Below are positions 32,851-41,279 of a stretch of DNA of 64,000 nucleotides, piece after piece. Position 1 is the stretch's first letter, and the number at the start of each line of letters is the position of its first letter. This stretch comes from Prevotella sp. (GTDB lineage Bacteria > Bacteroidota > Bacteroidia > Bacteroidales > Bacteroidaceae): contig JAFZCU010000034.1 in assembly GCA_017556145.1 (NCBI GenBank), forward strand, positions 53,425-117,424. The letters run 5' to 3'. The notes under the pieces were generated by a model. It made no database searches, was not told the DNA's origin, and worked only from the letters and a program-made list of their open reading frames with translations. Both the position numbers and the translations under genes were made by a program.

Positions 32851-33682
32851 ATTTCTTGCACTATGCACCCTGTTGCTTGCGCTGTATGCCTGTCGTAATC
32901 ATAAGGATACAGATAGTTCTACAGAAACTGTCGGTCCGGATTCAACGGCTGTTGCTGCCGATACCCAGGCTGCGGCCTCAAAGAGTCTGCAGCAGACCAT
33001 CGCCACCGATGGCTTTTCGAGTAAGGGCACCATACAGGCCGTGACCGAGGTTCCTGTATACAGCAGAATCAATGAACAAATCGTTGCTTTTGACGTGAAG
33101 TTGGGGCAGATAGTCCGGAAGGGACAGGTTGTCGTGCGACTTAGTCAGGCTGCGCTTAATGATCAGATTGTAAGATGTAAGGCCGAACTGGAACATGCAG
33201 AATACCAGTATCAGGCCATACTCATGGGACAAGGCTACAAACGTCACGAACTGGATCAGGCTTCTGACGATATCAAGCGTCAGGCTCGTATCAATAGCGG
33301 CTACAACACAGCCAAGGCCTCGTTGCAACAGTTGGAGCACCAGCTTTCCTATTGCACCATCACTGCTCCTGTCACAGGTGCAGTCAGCAGAATAGAATCC
33401 TCACTTTATAGTGCCGCAACCCCCGGCACCCCACTATTCTATGTGGTTGATACCGAACATCTGAAGGTTTGTTTTGACGTACTCGAAAACGAGCTCCATC
33501 ATTTTCAAGTGGGTACGCATATCAAGGTCATTTCGGTAGCCTATCCGTCAGAATCCCATTCGGCTGTCGTATCGGCTATCAGCCCCGTTGTCGAGAAAAA
33601 CGGCATGGTGCATCTTGAGGCCTTGTTAACGCCCCATCCGCACCTGATGCCTGGTATGACTGCTATCGTAACCATGGTGTAA
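32843..33682 (+). CDS. Lipoprotein periplasmic adaptor (HlyD/RND-type membrane fusion)
   Basis: 279 aa. The N-terminus is a lipoprotein signal with Cys17 (LLALYAC). A barrel-sandwich domain (QTIATDGFSSKGTIQAVTEVPVYSR ... VRKGQVVVRLSQ, given here in parts) flanks a short coiled-coil hairpin (about 115-165), and the second lipoyl half reads YCTITAPVTGAVSRI. The C-terminal half is beta-barrel. Together with the HlyD protein, the ABC pair and the TolC-like channel it would complete a trans-envelope exporter. It ends the operon; no terminator hairpin is visible in the 87-bp spacer. Confidence 0.8.
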   Translation: MNRFLALCTLLLALYACRNHKDTDSSTETVGPDSTAVAADTQAAASKSLQQTIATDGFSSKGTIQAVTEVPVYSRINEQIVAFDVKLGQIVRKGQVVVRLSQAALNDQIVRCKAELEHAEYQYQAILMGQGYKRHELDQASDDIKRQARINSGYNTAKASLQQLEHQLSYCTITAPVTGAVSRIESSLYSAATPGTPLFYVVDTEHLKVCFDVLENELHHFQVGTHIKVISVAYPSESHSAVVSAISPVVEKNGMVHLEALLTPHPHLMPGMTAIVTMV

Positions 33683-33704
33683 TATCGTTTTTTCTTAGAT
33701 TTAC

Positions 33705-33736
33705 TTGGAACTTACGGATAATATTCGTATCTTTGT
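33705..33736 (+). promoter_or_regulatory. Predicted promoter of the C10 protease gene
   Basis: A TTG at 33705-33707, a 20-bp spacer and TATCTTTG at 33728-33735 give an excellent match to the Bacteroidetes -33/-7 promoter. It makes the ATG at 33770 the sensible start. Confidence 0.7.
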
Positions 33737-33769
33737 GGCAAATTAATGACAATTATACAACTATCGCTT

Positions 33770-36700
33770 ATGAAACGACTATTACTTATCCTATCTTTGG
33801 TTTGCCTTGCCATTTCAACTTGTGCAGGACAGATCAACCGCGATCAGGCGCTTCGTAAGGCCCAACAGTTCTTGAGTCAGAATGGCAAAAGCGGCTCTCT
33901 GGAAGTGGCTGAGACTGCAATGTCCAGAGCACGTAGACGTAGCCTGCAGGTGCCCGACTATTACTATGTCTTTAATGTCGGTCAGGAGCAGGGCTATGTG
34001 ATTGTCAGCGGCGATGACCGCACGCCAGAGATTCTGGGCTATTCATTGTCAGGCTCGTTTGACATAGATAACCTGCCACCGGCTATGGAGGCCTTGTTGA
34101 ATCACTATTCGGAAGAAATACGGCAGATTCAGGAAGGCAGGGCTGTCGCCGTCAAGAGAAGCGCTCCCCATCCGTCGGTTCCTCAGATGATGACGGTGAA
34201 GTGGGGCCAAGACGATCCCTATAACCTGAAAACGATGACAGGTTATTATACCAATGGCAAAACGTTCCAGTGTGTGACAGGCTGTGTGGCCACAGCGATG
34301 GCACAGGTTTTGTATCACCAGCATTTCGTGGATCAGATACAGGCAGAGATTCCGGGCTACCAGAATCCAATCATTTATAAGGATGGAACAGGCTATATGA
34401 ATGCCATTCCGGCAGGCACTGTCTTGGATTGGGGTCATATGGTGGATTCGTATAATGGTAAAGAGACAGAAGCACAGAAGGATGCGGTTGCTTCATTGAT
34501 GATGTATTGTGGCGTCGCCGTTCGTATGGAATACACGAAAGAAGAGAGTTCGGCAAGTATAGCAGATATTCCCGAGGCCATTAAGGCTTATTTCGGTTAT
34601 AGCCGTGGTGCCCGTCATGTGCGGCGTTCCTCGTATGCTGCTGACGACTGGGATAATCTGATCTATGATGAGATTGCCTCAGGCCGGCCTGTCATCTATG
34701 GCGGAACCGACCAAAATGGTGGCGGACACGCCTTTATCCTGCATGGTTATGATGGCGATGGAAGATATGCCGTCAACTGGGGCTGGGGTGGCTATCAGGA
34801 CAACTATTTCATGCTTGATGACCTGACTCCCCCAAGTCATGGAACAGGAGGCGGCAGCGGAGGTTATAATTTTGACCAGGACGCAGTGATTTACCTGACC
34901 AAAGAAGACGGTACCTTCCAAGAGGATGTCATTGCGACTGTTTCAAACATAGTAATAGGAGAAATGGTAATAGACAGTCAGGGGTATCTTGTCATGCCTA
35001 CCGGTCAGAGCTATCAGGCTTCACGTAACAAAGCCGGGGGTGTGTCCTTTGCCCTGGCCTTAACTTATACCAGTGATCTGGCTAATACTTATCATTTCGA
35101 TCTGGGGTATGGTGTCCAGAATCCTGAAGGAAAACTCATTGGCGATGTGGTCTCACTCAGAGAAAACCTGGATTTGAAGCAGGGCCTATGGCGTACAACC
35201 GCTACAGGAAACACTAGTTTTTCGCCTGGTTGTCCAGAGGGAACCTATTATATTAAGGCATACAGTCGTGAAAGTGGAACAACAGAATGGCGCTTGTGTA
35301 AGAAAGCTGATCAGTTTGCCGTTAAAATGGAGATTTCATCTACTGCGATCAATTTTGAGGTAGTAGATATCTCCACGCCTAATCCCGATCCCGATCCTGA
35401 TCCGCAGCCGGAGGTAAGCCAGGCCGAGCGCGATGAGTTGGCCGGACTCTATGCCGCCCAGAAGAAAGCGATCGACGAGAAGATCGAAGCCCTTTCGTCT
35501 ATCAATGCTTCGCTAAAGACCATTTTACAGGTATTCTATCAAAAGAAAGATTCCCTCCAGACCTTGGTTGACAAGATGACGGCCATCGAAGAGAAACTGA
35601 AGAGCGAGCATCTGACTGCAGAGCAGAAACAAAGCTATCTCAATGAGTTGAATACCTTGAAGTCGCAGATTTCGACTCTGATTACAAGCTATAATGCGGC
35701 GGTAGATGACTTCAATGCCATTCAGGACCGCTGTTCCAAGCTTTCTACCACACTTAACACCCTGCTTTCCACTGTCAATACGGAGGCGGCAGCGGTGTCG
35801 TCGATTACGACAAAGGCTGCTTTGGATGCTTCGAAGGCCAGGGTGGCAGAGATAACCTCGCAACAGTCGGAATGCTACGTGGCGACTGAAACGGCGAAGA
35901 CCACAGCCTTGGAGACTGCGGTTGCGGGTATTAACGTGGCAGATGCGGAATCGGGCCTGACTTCGCTTGAAACTTCCATCGATGCTGCCATTGCGGCTGC
36001 TATCCAAGGTGAGCAGGATGATAAAGACAAGAAAAAACTGGAAGAGGGCAAGAAGTCGCTCCAGGATTCCTATGACAATCTGAAGACCGACTTAGCGGCT
36101 AAACAGCTAACTGTGAATGATAATGAAAAGAGGATTGCCAGCCTCGAGGCCGACATCCAGAAGGCTCAGGATGCGATTGTTCCCATTGAGAAGAAGATTG
36201 CTGAAATCAAGGAGAGTTTGAATAATGATATGCTCTCAGCAGAACAGAAGGAAAAGTTCCAGAGCAGACTTATGGCTCTCGACAAAGCTAAGACGACTTA
36301 TGCCGACGACCTGAAGACGCTGGAAACAAAACTTGCCCCAGTCAAGAAGGCTCATGAAGAACTGAAAGCTAAGCTTGAGGCGATTGCAAATCTGATCAGC
36401 ACGCAGGTTGAGGCTATCAAGAATATCACTACGACCGATGAGCTGAGTAAGGCCCAGGCTGACAGACAGGATGTTGAGGCTCAGCTCGGTAATGTTAATC
36501 CTGCTGATGTGGAAAAAGAACTGATATCGTTAGAGTCAGAGCTTGTAACACTTACCCTTACCCTTGACTACGTCACTAAGGATCTTGCATCCTTGGAGGC
36601 TGATATCCAGCAGGGTGCCCAGCTTACCAAGGCTCAGGAGGATTGTCAGACGGCTATCAACAACCTCGACGAGGTCATCAATGCGCATAAGGGCTATTGG

Positions 36701-37378
36701 GCTGTACTGAAGGAAGCCCAAGACGAACTGAAGGCTAAGATGACGGAAAACAGTGATGTGGTAGCAGTGTTGAAAAAACAATATTCTGAAATTGAGCAGA
36801 AACTTCAGGATTTGATTGACAAGCAGCCGTCGACACGTGCCGACGATGATCCGATAGCCGCGCTTCAGGAACGCCTGAAACAGCTCGCTGATAACATTGC
36901 CATACTTGAATCGCAATATCAGCAAGTGTCGGCCATGATTGAGCAGTTGGAAGACTATTTGGAGCCTTACGCCTTACTGATAGAGAAGGTTACTAAGGCC
37001 CGCGATCAATTGCTGGTAGTTCTGGCATCCGCCACCACTGCTGACGATGTAGGTCTTGTGACTGTCGAGGTGGGCAACGTTGCCAACGAACTGTCGACGG
37101 ATGGTGTCGATTTCTATAACCAGTTCGTCGATAGTTACGTCACGGTGTTGGATAACCTGAATGCCTATATTCGCAATATCAATATCGTCTATACGCAGGC
37201 CAATAACCTCGAGGAGGATGTTGAGTATGAGACGACCGATATTCAGCGTGTGGCTGTTGACGAATCAGAGGTTTGGGGCCGCTACGATATGAAGGGCAAC
37301 CGCGTCGACAGCACCTATAAGGGCATGCAGATCATCCGATTGAAGAATGGAAAGACCATTAAATTAAACGTAAAATAA
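33770..37378 (+). CDS. Secreted C10 (streptopain/interpain-type) cysteine protease with giant coiled coil
   Basis: 1202 aa from ATG 33770; the ORF extends 8 codons upstream, but the start must follow the promoter. A signal peptide (1-20) precedes a SpeB-type propeptide (about 25-135) and the C10 catalytic domain: nucleophile C172 in VTGCVATAMAQV, general base H320 in GGGHAFILHGYDGDG, and NWGWGG near 335. An immunoglobulin-like region follows to ~545, then a Pro/Asp linker and some 570 residues of heptad-like coiled coil. The end (YDMKGNRV ... KGMQIIRLKNGKTIKLNVK region) resembles a type IX secretion C-terminal sorting domain. Interpain-like proteases degrade host or microbial proteins; the long coiled coil is unusual for the family. 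Confidence 0.85.
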   Translation: MKRLLLILSLVCLAISTCAGQINRDQALRKAQQFLSQNGKSGSLEVAETAMSRARRRSLQVPDYYYVFNVGQEQGYVIVSGDDRTPEILGYSLSGSFDIDNLPPAMEALLNHYSEEIRQIQEGRAVAVKRSAPHPSVPQMMTVKWGQDDPYNLKTMTGYYTNGKTFQCVTGCVATAMAQVLYHQHFVDQIQAEIPGYQNPIIYKDGTGYMNAIPAGTVLDWGHMVDSYNGKETEAQKDAVASLMMYCGVAVRMEYTKEESSASIADIPEAIKAYFGYSRGARHVRRSSYAADDWDNLIYDEIASGRPVIYGGTDQNGGGHAFILHGYDGDGRYAVNWGWGGYQDNYFMLDDLTPPSHGTGGGSGGYNFDQDAVIYLTKEDGTFQEDVIATVSNIVIGEMVIDSQGYLVMPTGQSYQASRNKAGGVSFALALTYTSDLANTYHFDLGYGVQNPEGKLIGDVVSLRENLDLKQGLWRTTATGNTSFSPGCPEGTYYIKAYSRESGTTEWRLCKKADQFAVKMEISSTAINFEVVDISTPNPDPDPDPQPEVSQAERDELAGLYAAQKKAIDEKIEALSSINASLKTILQVFYQKKDSLQTLVDKMTAIEEKLKSEHLTAEQKQSYLNELNTLKSQISTLITSYNAAVDDFNAIQDRCSKLSTTLNTLLSTVNTEAAAVSSITTKAALDASKARVAEITSQQSECYVATETAKTTALETAVAGINVADAESGLTSLETSIDAAIAAAIQGEQDDKDKKKLEEGKKSLQDSYDNLKTDLAAKQLTVNDNEKRIASLEADIQKAQDAIVPIEKKIAEIKESLNNDMLSAEQKEKFQSRLMALDKAKTTYADDLKTLETKLAPVKKAHEELKAKLEAIANLISTQVEAIKNITTTDELSKAQADRQDVEAQLGNVNPADVEKELISLESELVTLTLTLDYVTKDLASLEADIQQGAQLTKAQEDCQTAINNLDEVINAHKGYWAVLKEAQDELKAKMTENSDVVAVLKKQYSEIEQKLQDLIDKQPSTRADDDPIAALQERLKQLADNIAILESQYQQVSAMIEQLEDYLEPYALLIEKVTKARDQLLVVLASATTADDVGLVTVEVGNVANELSTDGVDFYNQFVDSYVTVLDNLNAYIRNINIVYTQANNLEEDVEYETTDIQRVAVDESEVWGRYDMKGNRVDSTYKGMQIIRLKNGKTIKLNVK

Positions 37379-37408
37379 GTAATATTCATTCACAAAACAA
37401 AAAAGATT

Positions 37409-37837
37409 ATGAAAAAGTTCATTTTGACGATGGCTCTGGCCATCACCGCTGGTGTTTACACCGCTCAGGCACAAGATGTGATTACCAATCCTGTCGCTGC
37501 TCAGGCGCAGCAGGAAGCCCTCAGGGCCCAGAAGGAGGCAGAAAAGGCTCAGAAGGCTGCTGAGAAGGAAGCCAAGAAACAGCAGAAGGCTATTGAGAAG
37601 AAAGAAAAGGAAGCCAAGAAAAAAGAGAAGGAAAGGCAGAAGCACGAAAATGCTGTAAAGAAGGCTAACAATGCTGCCAAGGATGCCGAGAAGGCTCAGG
37701 AAAAGGCCCAGAAGGCTGCTGAGAAAGCTGCCGAGAATCCTGGCGACTTGAAGCTTCAGGCCAAGTCGCAGACAGCAGCCGCTAAAGCCTCAAAAGCTTT
37801 GCTAAAGGCAGAGAAACTAGCCAAGAAAGCGAAGTAA
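37409..37837 (+). CDS. Small secreted Lys/Ala-rich coiled-coil protein
   Basis: 142 aa. A signal peptide (about 1-21, ending TAQA) is followed by a Gln/Ala-rich stretch and then ~110 residues of Lys/Glu/Ala repeats (units such as AEKAQKAAEKEAKKQ), predicted to be a single long charged helix. No enzymatic motif is seen. It lies 30 bp after the C10 protease and probably shares its transcript, ending at a strong terminator. It might interact with the protease's coiled coil, but there is no direct evidence. Confidence 0.7.
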   Translation: MKKFILTMALAITAGVYTAQAQDVITNPVAAQAQQEALRAQKEAEKAQKAAEKEAKKQQKAIEKKEKEAKKKEKERQKHENAVKKANNAAKDAEKAQEKAQKAAEKAAENPGDLKLQAKSQTAAAKASKALLKAEKLAKKAK

Positions 37838-37850
37838 AAACTCATCAATA

Positions 37851-37878
37851 AAAAAGTCCTCATTTGTGAGGACTTTTT
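37851..37878. terminator. Bidirectional terminator between the C10 locus and hisC
   Basis: AAAAAGTCCTCA (37851-37862) - TTTG - TGAGGACTTTTT (37867-37878) is a perfect 12-bp stem with A and T tracts on either side, so it can stop + transcripts from the protease locus and - transcripts leaving hisC. Confidence 0.85.
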
Positions 37879-37880
37879 TA

Positions 37881-38915
37881 TTAATATTGTCGGAGGGCTG
37901 CAATCAGTTCTCCGTTTTCTGTCTTGGTGCCAATGGTGACGCGGAGACAGTTCTGACAGAGTTGTACCCGATGACGGTTGCGCACAATGATACCTTTGTC
38001 GACCAGGTAGTTGTAGATTTTGACCGCATCTGTCATCTTGGCGAGGAAGAAGTTGGCATCTGTAGGGAATACCTTCTCACAGGTAGGCAACAGCTTGAAG
38101 GCGTCTATCATTCGTGAACGCTCCTCCAACAGGATTTTCACCCATTTGTCTACCTCAAAGGGATCCTTCAGGGCCTGAAGTGCCTGTTCCTGGGTTAGCT
38201 GATTTACATTATAGGGATATTTCACCTTATTATAGATGCCGATAATCTCTTTCGAGGCAAAGGCCATACCCAGACGGATGGCAGCACAGCCCCATGCTTT
38301 TGACATGGTGTTGAGCACAATGAGGTTGGGGTATTTGGCCAGTTCTGTGCGCAAAGGCTTCTGCGTAGAGAAATCGCCATAGGCCTCGTCGACAATCACA
38401 ATGCCCTCGAAGGCCTCGATGACCTTCACGATCTCCTCACGATACAGATTGTTGCCTGTAGGATTGTTGGGTGAACAGAGCCAGACGAGTTTCGTGTGTG
38501 CATCAGTGGCAGATAACAGTCTGTCGGCTGTGATCTGGTAATTTTCGTCCAGTAACACTGGACGATACTCAACGTTGTTGATATCGGCACAGACCTTATA
38601 CATGCCATAGGTAGGTTCGATGGCGACAACATTGTCGATGCCAGGCTCGCAGAAACAACGGTAGGGCAGGTCGATGGCCTCGTCGCTGCCATTGCCCAGG
38701 AAGATGTTGTCGGCAGGAACACCCTTGATTCTCGAAATGGCAGCCTTCAATTCGAGTTGCAGCGGATCAGGATAGCGGTTGTAAGGAGCGTTATAGGGAT
38801 TCTCGTTGGCATCCAGGAACACATGCGCCTCACGACCTGCATACTCATTGCGGGCGCTGCTGTAAGGGGCCAGGCTCCAGATGTTCGGTCTGACTAACTG
38901 TTCTAAGGGTTTCAT
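37881..38915 (-). CDS. hisC: Histidinol-phosphate aminotransferase
   Basis: 344 aa. Class-I/II PLP aminotransferase fold: DANENPY near 35 (substrate loop), [10 protein letters not shown] near 74, the SPNNPTGN motif near 146, DEAYGDF near 176 and the PLP lysine in NTMSKAWG near 210. It converts imidazole-acetol phosphate plus glutamate to histidinol phosphate. It is the third gene of hisG-hisD-hisC on the minus strand, 42 bp after hisD, and the operon ends here at a terminator, without hisB. Confidence 0.95.
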   Translation of the reverse strand: MKPLEQLVRPNIWSLAPYSSARNEYAGREAHVFLDANENPYNAPYNRYPDPLQLELKAAISRIKGVPADNIFLGNGSDEAIDLPYRCFCEPGIDNVVAIEPTYGMYKVCADINNVEYRPVLLDENYQITADRLLSATDAHTKLVWLCSPNNPTGNNLYREEIVKVIEAFEGIVIVDEAYGDFSTQKPLRTELAKYPNLIVLNTMSKAWGCAAIRLGMAFASKEIIGIYNKVKYPYNVNQLTQEQALQALKDPFEVDKWVKILLEERSRMIDAFKLLPTCEKVFPTDANFFLAKMTDAVKIYNYLVDKGIIVRNRHRVQLCQNCLRVTIGTKTENGELIAALRQY

Positions 38916-38920
38916 CGGCG

Positions 38921-38956
38921 TAATCTGAATATTCTGAATAATCTGAGTAATCTGAA
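38921..38956. repeat. Four tandem copies of a 9-bp unit between hisD and hisC
   Basis: TAATCTGAA, TATTCTGAA, TAATCTGAG, TAATCTGAA fill 38921-38956, almost the entire 42-bp spacer, ending one base from the hisD stop codon. Confidence 0.85.
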
Positions 38957-38957
38957 A

Positions 38958-40244
38958 CTATTTTTTCAAGCTATTCATGCGAACAGTCATCGCATTCTTG
39001 TGGGCATCGAGTTGCTCTGCTTCGGCCATGAGTTCAACGGCATGACCAATCTGGCGCACGCCTTCTTCCGTGAGATGCTGGAAGGTGACTTTACGGCAAT
39101 AGCTGTCGAGATTGACACCATTGTAGGTGGTGGCATAGCCGTGTGTAGGCAAGGTGTGGTTGGTGCCGCTGGCATAATCGCCAGCGCTCTCACAGGCATA
39201 CTGGCCAAGGAATACGCTGCCGGCATTGACGACTCTCGATGCCACGTCCTCATAGTCCTCTGTCTGAATCACCAGATGCTCAGGAGCATAGGTGTTTGAC
39301 AGGTCGATGGCATCACGTATGTCAGAAACCAATACCAGCATGCTGTTTTCGAGTGCCTTCTGTGCAATCTCCTTACGGGGAAGTGCTTCCAGTTGCTTGT
39401 CGAGTTCTTTCTGAACCTCATCGATGAATTTGTTCGAGGTGGTAATCAGGAATACCTGTGAGTCGGCACCATGCTCTGCCTGTGACAACAGGTCGGCAGC
39501 AACAAACTCAGCATTGGCGGTATTGTCGGCAATCACACAGACTTCCGAAGGACCGGCAGGCATGTCGATACCGACATCGTGGATGCTGACCTGCTGTTTG
39601 GCAGCCATCACATATTGGTTGCCAGGACCGAAGATTTTATAGACCTTGGGAACACTCTCTGTGCCGTATGCCATAGCACCGATGGCCTGAACACCTCCAA
39701 TCTTGAATATCTTGCTCACACCGGCAATCCGGGCTGCCATCAAGATTGCGGGATTTACCTTGCCTTCACGGTTTGGTGGCGTACAGAGCACGATTTCCTT
39801 GCATCCGGCTATCTTGGCAGGTGTAGCCAGCATCAGAACAGTAGAGAAGAGTGGGGCAGTACCGCCTGGAATATAGAGCCCAACCTTTTCGATAGGTACG
39901 CTCTTCTGCCAGCAGGTCACACCAGGCATCGTCTCCACCTTCTTGGTACGGAAACGCTGTGATTCGTGGAAAACCTTGATGTTGGCATAAGCCAATTGAA
40001 TGGCATCCTTCAACTCTTCAGACACCAGTTTCTCAGCCTCTGCCATCTCGCCTTTCGTGACTTCAAGTGTCGGCAGGTCCACATGGTCGAATTTCAGTTC
40101 ATAGCCTTTTACGGCTTCATCGCCTCGTTGCCTGACATCTGCCAAGACAGAGGCAACTGTCTCATTCAATTGTGACACATCCAAATGCGGACGCTCCACA
40201 ATCTTCTGCCATTCGCTCTTTTCCGGATACCTGATTATATTCAT
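38958..40244 (-). CDS. hisD: Histidinol dehydrogenase
   Basis: 428 aa, the usual length for the family. Characteristic segments include VGLYIPGGTAPLFSTVLM (about 117-134), the GGVQAIGAMAYGTESVP stretch near 183, MPAGPSEVCVIAD near 228 and the zinc/catalytic region with HGADSQV. It oxidises histidinol to histidine in two NAD+-dependent steps. It lies between hisG and hisC on the minus strand with short spacers (29 and 42 bp), clearly one operon. Confidence 0.95.
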   Translation of the reverse strand: MNIIRYPEKSEWQKIVERPHLDVSQLNETVASVLADVRQRGDEAVKGYELKFDHVDLPTLEVTKGEMAEAEKLVSEELKDAIQLAYANIKVFHESQRFRTKKVETMPGVTCWQKSVPIEKVGLYIPGGTAPLFSTVLMLATPAKIAGCKEIVLCTPPNREGKVNPAILMAARIAGVSKIFKIGGVQAIGAMAYGTESVPKVYKIFGPGNQYVMAAKQQVSIHDVGIDMPAGPSEVCVIADNTANAEFVAADLLSQAEHGADSQVFLITTSNKFIDEVQKELDKQLEALPRKEIAQKALENSMLVLVSDIRDAIDLSNTYAPEHLVIQTEDYEDVASRVVNAGSVFLGQYACESAGDYASGTNHTLPTHGYATTYNGVNLDSYCRKVTFQHLTEEGVRQIGHAVELMAEAEQLDAHKNAMTVRMNSLKK

Positions 40245-40273
40245 TCCTGAAATTTAATCTTTAATGTTTAATC

Positions 40274-41125
40274 TTAAAGTATCATCTTTTCAATAGGTGT
40301 GACAAGAATGCCTTGTGCGCCCATTTCCTTCAGTTTTCCAATGATATCCCAGAACTGTTTCTGGTCTAATACCGTGTGAACAGAACACCACTCATCGTCG
40401 GCCAGAGGAATGATAGTAGGACTCTTTAAACCCGGCAACACGTCGATAATCTCCTGCAGGCGTGCCTTAGGGGCATTCATACGGACATATTTCTTGTCCT
40501 CAGCATCTTTAACGGCTTTGAAGCGGAAAAGCATCTGTTCCAGAATCTCACGCTTCTCCTGAGAGAGTTGCTTGTTGCCTATGAGCAGGGCCTCACTGTT
40601 CATCACAATCTCAACCTCATGCAGGTTGTTGCTGACGAGCGTAGAACCGCTGCTGACAATGTCGAAGATGCCATCGGCCAGTCCGATACCCGGGCTGATT
40701 TCCACACTTCCGGTGATGACGTGTATCTCTGCCTTGATGCCCTTCTTATCGAGGAACATCTTTAAGATATGCGGATAGCTGGTGGCAATCTTCTTGCCAT
40801 TGAACCACTCTGGTCCCTGATAGTCAATCTCTTTGGGAATGGCAAGCGACAAGCGGCACTTGGAGAATCCTAAACGGGAGATGATGTCAGCATCCTCACC
40901 ACGTTCCACAAATTCGTTTTCTCCAACGATACCGATATCTGCGACACCTGAAGCTACACTCTGAGGAATATCGTCATCGCGGAGGTATAGCACCTCCAGG
41001 GGGAAGTTATTCGATTGTACCAGCAGTGTGCGTTTACTGGCGCTGACCTTGATGTCCGCCTCAGCGAGCAGATTCATTGTATCTTCGAAGAGACGGCCTT
41101 TTGACTGTACTGCGATTCTTAACAT
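40274..41125 (-). CDS. hisG: ATP phosphoribosyltransferase, long form
   Basis: 283 aa. The catalytic core carries QSKGRLFEDTM at the N-terminus, ADIGIVGENEF near 63 and the PRPP-binding loop GLADGIFDIVSSGSTL near 149. The C-terminal ~75 residues form the ACT-like regulatory domain of the long form (WCSVHTVLDQKQFWDII), so it should be a hexamer inhibited by histidine and needs no HisZ. It is the first gene of the operon, with a promoter 36 bp upstream. Confidence 0.95.
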   Translation of the reverse strand: MLRIAVQSKGRLFEDTMNLLAEADIKVSASKRTLLVQSNNFPLEVLYLRDDDIPQSVASGVADIGIVGENEFVERGEDADIISRLGFSKCRLSLAIPKEIDYQGPEWFNGKKIATSYPHILKMFLDKKGIKAEIHVITGSVEISPGIGLADGIFDIVSSGSTLVSNNLHEVEIVMNSEALLIGNKQLSQEKREILEQMLFRFKAVKDAEDKKYVRMNAPKARLQEIIDVLPGLKSPTIIPLADDEWCSVHTVLDQKQFWDIIGKLKEMGAQGILVTPIEKMIL

Positions 41126-41160
41126 ATTTACGTTAAAGTCTAATATCTCTTAATTCGGGT

Positions 41161-41169
41161 GCAAAGTTA
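41161..41169 (-). promoter_or_regulatory. Predicted -7 promoter of hisG-hisD-hisC
   Basis: Minus-strand TAACTTTGC matches TAnnTTTG(C), 35 bp before hisG. The leader is too short for a histidine attenuator, and no His-codon leader peptide was seen. Confidence 0.6.
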
Positions 41170-41177
41170 CAAAAATA

Positions 41178-41254
41178 AGTGAAAAGTGAAGAGTGAAAAG
41201 TGAAAAATTTGCTGCCGCTGCTGAAAAATTCTCAATTCTCAATTCTCAATTCTC
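41178..41254. repeat. Two 7-bp tandem arrays upstream of the transglycosylase gene
   Basis: AGTGAAA-type units occur four times at 41178-41205 and AATTCTC four times at 41227-41254. They lie between the divergent promoters of hisG and the transglycosylase gene. Confidence 0.85.
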
Positions 41255-41264
41255 AATTTATTTG

Positions 41265-41273
41265 TACCTTTGC
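41265..41273 (+). promoter_or_regulatory. Predicted -7 promoter of the MltF-like gene
   Basis: TACCTTTGC matches TAnnTTTG(C). It lies inside the longest possible reading frame and therefore argues that translation begins downstream, at or after 41280. Confidence 0.6.
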
Positions 41274-41279
41274 AGCGAT

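Noticed and set aside
41178-41254. CRISPR-like direct repeats
   Set aside because: The units are 7 bp with no unique spacers, so this is a simple tandem array and not a CRISPR.
41193-41279. N-terminal extension of the MltF-like protein
   Set aside because: It is coded by tandem repeats and the -7 promoter element, so it is unlikely to be translated.
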